From positions 1 through 64,000 of the forward strand of contig JAALGZ010000057.1 in the NCBI GenBank assembly GCA_015227615.1: DNA of 64,000 bases. Reading direction: 5' to 3'. How positions within the stretch are numbered: position 1 is the first letter of the stretch; the number at the start of each line of letters is the position of its first letter. Position numbers and translations under genes: made by a program. The notes under the pieces were generated by a model. The model saw nothing but the letters and a program-made list of their open reading frames with translations, ran no database searches and had not been told where the DNA came from. Below are positions 56,160-64,000 of the stretch, in pieces. This DNA is from Labyrinthula sp. Ha (Eukaryota > Sar > Bigyra > Labyrinthulida > Labyrinthulaceae).

Positions 56160-56740
56160 TTAATTCCCTAGAGACACTAATCCTGGTCTCAAATTATTCG
56201 TGTGAGCGAAAACCTCCAGATATCTTCCGTTCGGAAACAAAGTTTCAATTTCCTCATAAATCCTGCTAGACTTTTCACTCGGGACTTTTAACCTTTCCAC
56301 CATCTCTGTCCTTACCTTTCCTTTGACCGCGAAGTTATCCTTTCCCTTTTCTAGTACTAAACATAGCTCGTTATTTCTCAAGAACAAAGTTCCTGGTCTC
56401 CATCTTTCATTCCCCCATTCAGTTATCTTTCTCCAAATAAAATTTTCCTTTAGGACAAAACTCATATAAGTAAGAATATTCATAACCTTTCCAATCCTTG
56501 AAACTGGTACCCAAAGGAAAAGAAATCCCTTCTTGATAACTACTGGTAGCTCCTGCGATAGCTCCACAATTTGTTCATCACTCATCATGGGATAGGAAAT
56601 CGTCGTCCCCCTCGTTGGTCTCTTAGACGATACTTTCCATGGAGCGTCTATAAGAATAACATCAAACTCCGTTTCCATCCATTCTAATCCTTCGCTGAGA
56701 TCCCACTGGACAGGAAAATACTTAATAGCGGAATCCACAC
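56160..56740 (-). other. C2 MT-A70 methyltransferase domain
   Basis: Minus-strand translation shows ILIDAPWKVSS in the position of the DPPW motif of MT-A70 proteins, then TRGTTISYPMMSDEQI, GFLFLWVPVSR, NELCLVLEKG and the closing block YEEIETLFPNGRYLEVFAHT. It matches the element A domain block by block (TRGITLDYPTLS; KFEMFARSNN), which supports shared descent. MT-A70 enzymes use S-adenosylmethionine to methylate adenine N6. Substrate unknown here. Part of a fossil element. Confidence 0.85.
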
Positions 56741-56875
56741 CTCCCCACTTAACTCACCCATCTTTACTTTCCAACCTCCTCTCGTATTCTTTGTAAACTT
56801 CAAGATCCCTTCGCTAAACGTCTCTTGCTTTCCTGAACTTATCTTTCTCATAATATTCTTCATATTTTTCGCTAC

Positions 56876-57640
56876 TCATATCTGCGGAATAACTCTGTTT
56901 CTAATTATTGTAATATCTTTCCCAATAGATTTGATTAACTTGGCATCGTTGCGCTGTAGGTCAACTTGCTCCTGTATTCTGTTAAATAAAACTTGCTCAG
57001 GCATCAACTCGAGTAACTTCAAGATATCTTTTCCAATTAAAAGGTTACTCCACTGCGGCTTGTTAACTATCCAGAGTTTAACTTCAGGCACTGTGATCCA
57101 AACTGTTGTATTCTTCACACCAATCCTAAGTTTCACACTGACATAGCCATCCATCATCGCTACAGCATTACTCGCATCTATTATTTCCCTTGCTTCAATA
57201 ACCATACACTTCTCTAATATCTGCTTAGGGATATCCAAAGAATCAACACCTGCCACAGTTATACTCGCCCCAGAATCAAACTCAGCCTTGACTTCACATT
57301 TTTCTTCTCCTAGACATACCTCAAACACAAACTCTTCTTCCTTCATACGGGCGTTCTTATTATCTTTTGGGAAAAGCATCTCCACTTTATCTTCTAACTT
57401 TAAATCTTCCGGATGTGAGAGTTCATTAAAACTCAATCTCAAAATCTGTTTCTCGCTTATTCTTTCTCTATTTCCATATAGTTGAGTCAGTCGTTCCTTT
57501 CTCTTGTAACTAGCAATGAAGTCTTCCCTCGTTCGACATTTGGTCAACTTCCTCGTTTTCCCAAACTCGGCATCTAAGAATTCATTAAGTACCCTAAAGG
57601 ACACTTTCAACCCGTGCACTTCACTGAGTCTCTGCAATTT
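56876..57640 (-). other. C2 aspartic protease, displaced to after the SANT-like domain
   Basis: Minus-strand translation has VKAEFDSGASITVAGVDS, the retropepsin active-site loop, and 80-90 residues later WSNLLIGKDILKLLE, its second block. The same pair occurs in A (ADTGAD with DEVIIGKRTL) and in B (LDSGAD with KEILVGAPAL), where the protease follows Gag. In C it lies between SANT-like and MT-A70. No protease motif is seen between Gag and RT in C1 or C2. Confidence 0.8.
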
Positions 57641-57659
57641 CAGGAGCTTCTGCACCTTT

Positions 57660-57790
57660 CCCACGATTTGTGATCTTTTTCTCCTGGAAGGTATCTACTT
57701 TTCATCATTGCGTCCCACTCTCCATATCCATAGGCCAATATACAATCTTGAAGCACCAGCTCTTCCTGTTGAGTCCATTCTGGGTTATGT
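57660..57790 (-). other. C2 SANT/Myb-like domain
   Basis: Minus-strand text PEWTQQEELVLQDCILAYG and GEWDAMMKSRYLPGEKDH has the Trp spacing and Leu-Pro turn seen in the SANT-like domains of A (GWLPEEKN, LPFRSK) and B (GWTKEEKQ, LPHKTK). Confidence 0.65.
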
Positions 57791-57792
57791 GT

Positions 57793-58287
57793 TCATTTCT
57801 TGACTCCACTACCTTCTCCATGGTTGCGAACATCAGCAACCAAAAAGCTTGCTTCCTCATCTATATGCAGCCTATAAAGATAAACTGAATCTTGGTCTAA
57901 GTCCATCCTTCTTGACAAAAACTCTTTCATCTTGACGGGTTGATCTTTCCACATATCTGTAAAGTTTTCCCAGCTCTTTTCTGACTCTTCAAATCTTTTC
58001 CATGATACTAAAACCTCGTATCCTTCAGTACCCTGTCTCAACGAATGAAATCCTGTGACTTCGAATTCTCCAGTTTGATGAATTACGTGTGACTTAATTT
58101 CCTGGGTTATTTCTCCTGCCTCACCATAATAAGCAACCATCCTATGAGAGTGAACCTCCTTCTCTATTCCAAAAACATCACTCAACAAATACACATTACT
58201 TCTTAAAATTTTTCTTACCGTAAAAAGTCCAATCCAAGTGAGCCTCGTTTTATCTTCAAACTTATTTATCCTCGCAACCCGGACCAA
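57793..58287 (-). other. C2 GPY/F module and chromodomain
   Basis: LTWIGLFTVRKILRSNVYLL fits the GPY/F module that follows integrase cores in chromodomain elements. YEVLVSWKRFEES with SWENFTDMW fits a chromodomain with its aromatic cage positions. Chromodomains bind methylated histone tails and are thought to steer integration. Confidence 0.8.
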
Positions 58288-59550
58288 CTATCCCTCAGAA
58301 AGTTGTATCTCATTCACCAACGTCCTGTTAGATCTTGCTCGTGCCACCGCTCTTCTAAAGGTCATCCTAGATATCACTGACTTATCAACTTTCCTCAAGA
58401 TCTCAGTCAATCCGTCCAACTGCTCCTTCACCTTATCTTCATCCAAAGGTTCTCTCAACTTTCCCTCTGTAGAAAATATAAGCATATCATTATCATGTTC
58501 CCCATTAGCAAGATCGACCTCAATCATTGTACCGTCTTGTTGTCTTCCTACAAATATCCCCATGGGAGTCCAGAAACCCAAATCTGATCTTGGCTTATTG
58601 TTTGCATAGGCTACAATAACTTCTGTCAGCAAAAACCATGAGTTTTGGTCCATTAGATACTGGTTCGCCAGGTTTTTCACATATCTTAATAATGCTTGAT
58701 GGGTTACTTCAGCAGATCCATTTGTCCACGGGGAATAACTCACCCCTAACCTATGCTGAAAAGGAAAATATTCCTTGAAGCACTGGACAACTTTATTGAC
58801 AAAGTAGCCTCCCCTATCAGAAACTAAATGAAAGTTCTTCGCCAGTTCGTTTTCACCTTTCCATTTCACTAGACCTTTCACAAAAACATCGACTGTGTAC
58901 CTCTTTGCTACAACCAACAGTATCTTTCTGGATACATCTTCAACCAGAACTAACCAATACCCATTCCGAACAAATAAAAAGTCAACATGGATAACTTGGT
59001 TGACCTTCGTTCCATGAACAATCTCGCTAATTATTCTCCTTCTATAGTATCCTCTTGGATCACAATGGAGACAACTCTTGTTAACCTCCTTCACTACACT
59101 CCTCTTCGCCTCTTCTGTAAGGAAAAGCTCGTAATGGTTCACATAGAACAACATATTCTCTATCCCTAAATGGCCATGGGAAATATGAATCATCCATGTC
59201 AGATGCGCTATCAGAGGCCTTGGAATCCAAAGTTTTTTCGTCTCTTTGTTAATATAAAGTTCTGCATCATCCTGTACCAGCGTGTGTTTCTGGGGTACCG
59301 TAAGATTCCTATAATTATCCTTCTGCGGCTTTCTTAGTACATCCTTTTCTATAGGTTTGAAGTCACCAGTATATTCCGGTTGCAGAAAGCTAATGCGAAA
59401 GTAAACATAACTTTGATCCAGCACCTTAGATTCTTTAAATCTGATCCTCTTAACTATATCTTCAGAATGTTCCATCGTTATGGAACCGAGAGTTCTGTTC
59501 TTTCCTGATCCATGTAATATTGTACCGCTTGTTCTCCACAGTAACCCCAT
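58288..59550 (-). other. C2 integrase region
   Basis: HISHGHLG and SCLHC form the zinc-binding end. The core has Asp in VIHVDFLFVRNG, Asp in LVSDRGGYFVN and Glu in SPWTNGSAEVTHQ. The layout is the same as in A and B. Confidence 0.88.
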
Positions 59551-59980
59551 CTGATCAGAACATCGAACAGCTTATTTTGCTCTGTCGGAATGTGTGTTGC
59601 ACGAATAGGAACGCCTTGAATAAGCAAAAGCCACCTATAAAGTCTGCCAATCGTTGACAGATTCAAACTGCGGTCCGGTTTTATCAGATGGACTATATTC
59701 ATATGATCTGTAAACAACTTTATCGGCAATGGATGTGAGTCCAAGAGGAAACGAAACTTCTTGATAGTTCTAACTATTTGGAACAGTTCTTTATCTGGTG
59801 TTCCCCAATTATGGGAACTTCCTCGATATGCCCCACTCAGGAAGTAAAAAGGGTAAAACTGCAGCTCTGTTAAATCATATTCATCTTGACCCGCTTCTTC
59901 CAGCCCCAAAATGGTACTCCAATAATCTTTACTGGCATCAGTGGTTAGAACAATATTTGTTTCACTGGAATAGTTGCTAA
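59478..59980 (-). other. C2 RNase H region
   Basis: FYPFYFLSGAYRGSS, DKELFQIVRTIK and FTDHMNIVHLI correspond to the RNase H blocks of A and B, followed by HIPTEQNKLFDVLIRWG. Confidence 0.8.
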
Positions 59981-60158
59981 TGTTCTTCTTTGCAGCGGCC
60001 GCAATTCTTTCTTTCAGTTTCTGAAATGTTGCTTCATATTCATTCGTCTACCATTGATCCAGTGTTATCCCTTTCCTCTGTTTTCTATTGACCTTCCTTC
60101 CTCTCGTAGCCTTCAGTTCATCCTTGATTCTAATAACGAGCTTTGGCAAATCCTCCTT

Positions 60159-60790
60159 CTATTCATCCAGCTGCGGTATGCTCCTATTCAACCAGATAGA
60201 TATGTATAACACATCTTCTAACTCTCCCATCGTTCGAGGAAAGTTGACCCTGAGTATCCTGTTGAAATACTTATCTTCGAATCTCCATTGACCCACCTGA
60301 TAAGACCCTTCCACACCATTTGACTTCTGTCGCAAATATAGTGCACTTATCAACGTTCAATCGGACATCATACCTTCGTACATTTGATAAATACATGTCA
60401 ATTACCTCTAAAAATCTGGGCCAGGATGGGGCATAAACAAGTGCATCATCAACCCATTGCAATACCCCTCCGCTGGGGTTACCAAACAGAGAACCATACT
60501 CTACTCCACCTAATGTCTTTGCCACCATCATTCCCTAATAATGGGTAGGAGTATTAGGGCAGCCCATCGGGGCTCCCAATAATCTCAAGGGGCAAATATA
60601 GTGTTAATACCAAAATATTTTGTGGATTCAGGATCTAATCTCAATAGGTTAAATCCACTCAGGCAATCAAAAAGAGCAAAGAATTTTGCATCAGAGGGCA
60701 ACCAGCTTATCTGCTGCTCCACTGCAGGTATTATTGCGGTTTCAATCTCTACACACTCATTAAACTTTCTCAAGTCAACCACCATCCTAA
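60159..60790 (-). other. C2 reverse transcriptase region
   Basis: FFALFDCLSGFNLL and LQWVDDALVYAPSW are the two catalytic Asp blocks of RT, and FATEVKWCGRVLSGG follows as in A and B. Confidence 0.82.
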
Positions 60791-60929
60791 ATCATCCAGA
60801 TGCTTTTAGGACCATGAAGGCAGCGCTGCTCCATATAGAACAAGGATCTTTTTCAATAATTTTTTTCTTTTCTAATAACTGGAGCTTCTTTCTCAATATC
60901 TCTTTCTTTCCCGCCGATATCAATCGTGG

Positions 60930-62640
60930 TGCAGCTCAAACAGGAGACATTCCTGGCTTCATTGTCATCTTCATATCGTTGAGTGTACTCATTTGTGCTT
61001 TGCAAATCTTATCCCCAAAGGCTTCTCTGTGCTTCTGTAAAATATTCCAATATTCGTCAACTTTTTTGCGGTCTAGACCTTCAACGGAAGAAATAGCCAT
61101 TCCCAACTTCTCATTCATTCTTTCTTCTTCGTTACTGTCCTTCTGCTCCAGGTTTTCTCCTATCCCTACTTCCAACTCAGTATCATAAAAGATAGTCTTG
61201 TAGTCATCCATTTTTTCACTCAATGACCCGTTGTTATTCTCCTCAAGTAATAGCTTTGTAGCCTCTTTGGCCTTCCATGCATAATCCGTATAACCAGGAT
61301 CACTGTGTCCAAGGAATCCATCCATCCTACTAACTTCTTCTCTTTGCTGTACCCATGGTATCTCCAACTTCAGATTTTTTACTTGTTCAATAGCTGGGGT
61401 ATTCCTTTCCGTCTCTTCAGGAGTAGACCTTTCAGTCAAAACTATATTTACATCTCCAAAAACCGTATCGTGGACCTTTTTTTCTGTTTCTTGCAGTAAT
61501 GCACCTTCGGTTTTAATAGGAGATGCATTCTTTCTGGAGAAATCTCGAATAAGGTGACCAACTTCTCCGCACCCAAAGCACTTTCTTGTCTCATTTCCTG
61601 GTTTTCCAATCACTACTGCTCGCCCAATTTACCCAGCCACTTTGCTTAAAGAATTTGGAACCACCGCAGGTACTTGCTATCGTTGTAAACCTCCAGCTGG
61701 AAGATGGGATATATTTCGTTGGAACATTCCTCGGGGAAAGGTTGTACCAGTGAGCGTAAAGTACATGTTGGCGTATTTAGCTTCAACCAAGAGGGCAGAT
61801 TTATTTTTCTTCCAAATGGCCCATTCCTTTTTATCCTGTGTCAACTCCGGGGTTCCCAAAAGGAAATGTCGTGGAAGATGTGAGATAACCACTCTAAAAA
61901 AATTCTTTTCCGTTTCTTCTGAAATAATCAAACCCTGAACAAGTTCTGAAACAACTCTGATGTAATTCCTCATAGAGGTGAGTATACTTCCCTCATTTCT
62001 CTATTTGAGTTTTGTTCTGGCCGTATAAAGTAATCTAGCCTTGCGATTGGATTGGTCTTCCTGCTGAATTTCATAGAGTTTCTCCAAAATAGACTCTCTG
62101 TCATTGGTATCTATACCTTCCTGGAGTTTTAAGTCTGCTAGGACTTCAATGCTTATACATCGCTGTAGATATGCCTCAGGTTTGTTTATTCTTTCCCTCA
62201 CTAATTCTTCATAGATTTGAAAGGGCAATAAGAATTTAGAAACAGCTGCTGGATTCAAACTCTCGAGGACTGGATACCCTTTCAACTTCAGTTCCGGTTC
62301 CAGAAGACGTCCAGGTTCCCTTGAACCCACTGGAGGAATCTTTTCTGTTATTGATCCTCCCTCCGCCGAGCGCACTTGGCCTTGAGATCCTCCTTGAGCC
62401 ACTGCTGGAGTCAAAACTTCCTGAATCTGGTCACGCATCCTCTGCATTAGTTGTTCTCCCATCTCTGCCAAGCCGTCGGTCATCTGAGTCCCTAACCTTT
62501 GGATCTCCTCTTGCATCTCGCTTCTCACTTCTTGTCTAATTCTTCTATAGCTCCTTTCAATCGATTGACGAACACTAGGAGATATCCCCGGTGCTTCTTG
62601 TTCGCCCATATCACTATGATCTTGTGCGCTCATGTTTCTT
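60930..62640 (-). other. C2 Gag, zinc-knuckle-like and pre-RT region
   Basis: Near-identical to C1 (184-1,902). It begins MSAQDHSDMGEQ, with a long charged coil, the knuckle-like CFGCGEVGH near 61,575, and the linker ending GMSPV before RT. Confidence 0.75.
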
Positions 62641-62651
62641 ATTGCCAACAA

Positions 62652-63043
62652 TGTGGCACCCTAGGAAATATGTACTGCTAGGGGCTTAATAACGTTGAAC
62701 CGATTCCGCTCAAGATCTATTGCTTTAAAGCCTTTTCGTTAATATTATTTTCTTGAATTAGTTATTCTTCAAGGCTTAAAACCCGTTCTTACTATATTCT
62801 TCTCTACCTATTCCTGAAAATACATTTACTTTAATTTCCTACAATACCACGTCCCTCATTCATCCAACCCGTCCCTAACTTTGTCTTACTTTTTTAGGAC
62901 TTTCTAGTTCTTCCTTTTCCGAGTGTTCTTCTAATAACATTTTCAACCGCCCAGCAACCCGCCCAGCAGTTTCAGGTTCAACGGATATCTCATGGTCTAG
63001 TTCAACAGGACTTCCTTTAAGCTGTCGTGGCACCTATGCCACA
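62652..63043 (-). repeat. C2 5' LTR (392 bp)
   Basis: TGTGGCACCC to ATGCCACA on the plus strand; the element-direction termini TGTGGCA and TGCCACA are inverted. Closer to the C1 LTR (7 differences) than to its own partner (about 24). Confidence 0.93.
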
Positions 63044-63047
63044 ATAT

Positions 63048-64000
63048 CCTAGAGGTATTCGAATTGCTTTGATTCAATATGCGAAACTTAATTTTTTATA
63101 TGAATCAGGAATAAATGGTTTTTGATAGAATTAGTTTGAGTCAAGTAATTCAGTTTTCTACTTTGTTGTTCGAAGGGTATATTCAATTAAGAAACATTCA
63201 GCTCTACAAGTTCGCCTTACGTGGCGAAACAAACTGCGCATTGTATCTTAATGACGTTGTAGTTTTCCAAGTGAGCAAAACTTCTAACTCATATCATGTT
63301 ATTAGCTACGAAAGCAAAGAATCTAACTTTTTTTTACCAATACGGATTGAATGTTTGAACCAAAAGCTGAAAAATATTTACCTGTATTGGCTTAAGAATG
63401 GGACGTTTGCCCCAGTTGATCCTAACTTTCTTTATTTCTCTAAAAGCACGAAAAATACAGACATAACATCTTATTCAATTGTTCCATCTAATAAATCTCT
63501 TGTTTACCCGATGCAGACTGGAGTTGTTGCTGGTGAGTACTACAATATTAACATCATACCACGAGACCAGTTCCTAAACAACTTGGATCTTGGTTACTTT
63601 TATTAGTTTCTTAAAACCTGGTGCTCGAGGCATGGCTTTGCTCTCTCGATACGAAGTGTGGATTATTAATAAGAAAACAACTAAGCAGTATCTTGCTATT
63701 TAAGAAATATCTGGAGACTTGTCGTCAAATAAGCTGAGATTACTCGGGTACTTTAGACCAACTATATCTGGAAATTATGAAGTCTTAGTATATTTTGATG
63801 GCGAATTTCTGTCAGGGTTTTCTTTTCAATGTAGTGCTGCTTCGGAATATATGCAGCATACACTAGTGACTTCTTTGTACTCATCACTACCCAAGATTGT
63901 AGGTCGAAGTTATAGGTTTCACATGGTCTTGCGAGATCAATATAATAATACTATCCATAGGAACTCAATACTTGATCTTTCTATGCAATTCTTTGGAAGA
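63048..64000 (+). pseudogene. PA14/filamin host gene, copy 2 (3' side of C2, runs off window)
   Basis: Near-identical to 2,299-3,250. The PA14 domain is open here past the place where copy 1 has TAG, but a 2-base difference after LDLGYF (about 63,600) shifts the frame, and the shared in-frame TAA is present near 63,702. It is therefore also a pseudogene. It continues beyond base 64,000. Confidence 0.72.

Larger units (their letters stand above)
55715..63043 (-). mobile_element. LTR retrotransposon family C, copy C2 (full length)
   Basis: 7,329 bp on the minus strand with two 392-bp LTRs that differ at about 24 positions (about 6%), so clearly older than A and B. Flanked by ATAT (55,711-55,714 and 63,044-63,047). 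Order in element direction: LTR, Gag with zinc-knuckle-like segment, RT, RNase H, integrase, GPY/F, chromodomain, SANT-like, aspartic protease, MT-A70, purine tract, LTR. The placement of the protease after the chromodomain is unusual. Complete in layout but broken, with roughly eight to ten interruptions. Confidence 0.93.
60750..64000 (+). repeat. Terminal duplication with 1-3,250
   Basis: The first 3.25 kb of the window recur here with an offset of about 60,749 bp, including part of element C, its 5' LTR, the ATAT target repeat and the PA14/filamin sequence. Both edges are cut by the window, so the true length is unknown. Divergence in the LTR part is about 2%. Confidence 0.92.

Overview
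This looks like nuclear DNA from an AT-rich microbial eukaryote (protist) with a standard stop-codon set. The evidence is LTR retrotransposons, a LINE relic, eukaryotic domain architectures (LRR-Roc-COR, PA14 plus filamin-type repeats, a thiolase) and two spliced genes whose introns are all only 28-29 nt. I cannot name the species. No tRNA, rRNA or CRISPR array was recognised.

Layout. (1) 1-2,294: the 5' part of a minus-strand LTR retrotransposon (family C, copy C1) running off the left edge. (2) 2,299-6,650: a decayed host gene with a PA14 domain and filamin-like repeats. (3) About 6,845-24,978: duplication unit U1, holding a decayed minus-strand host gene, LTR element A (12,525-20,506) and an intact eight-exon Roco gene. 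(4) About 24,979-26,850: unduplicated spacer with promoter-like dyads and a thiolase N-terminal fragment. (5) About 26,855-47,483: unit U2, a direct repeat of U1 holding a different element, B (32,809-43,264), and the second Roco gene. Without the insertions both units are about 10.15 kb. (6) 47,484-53,900: AT-rich DNA with a LINE endonuclease relic. (7) 53,950-55,714: a Cys-rich decayed host gene, apparently the 5' half of the PA14/filamin gene, split from its 3' half (63,048 on) by full-length family C element C2 (55,715-63,043, minus). The last 3.25 kb repeats the first 3.25 kb with an offset of about 60,749 bp.

Main result. The three retrotransposon families (A, B, C) differ in LTRs, Gag and composition, yet share one unusual Pol tail: integrase, GPY/F module, chromodomain, SANT/Myb-like domain and an MT-A70-type (N6-adenine) methyltransferase. 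In A all of this lies in one open frame of 1,674 codons with a DPPW motif. In C the aspartic protease lies between the SANT and methyltransferase domains instead of between Gag and RT. Right after the 5' LTR, where a tRNA primer site is expected, A, B and C1 carry short perfect palindromes. This suggests a lineage of chromodomain retrotransposons that carries its own chromatin-reading and adenine-methylating module; what that module does is inference.

Relative ages from LTR pairs counted by eye: A 3/236 and B 4/288 differences (about 1.3-1.4%), C2 about 24/392 (about 6%). The C1 and C2 5' LTRs differ at 7/392, so the C insertion predates the large duplication. Each duplication unit supplies the empty site for the other's element, which confirms 4-bp target duplications.
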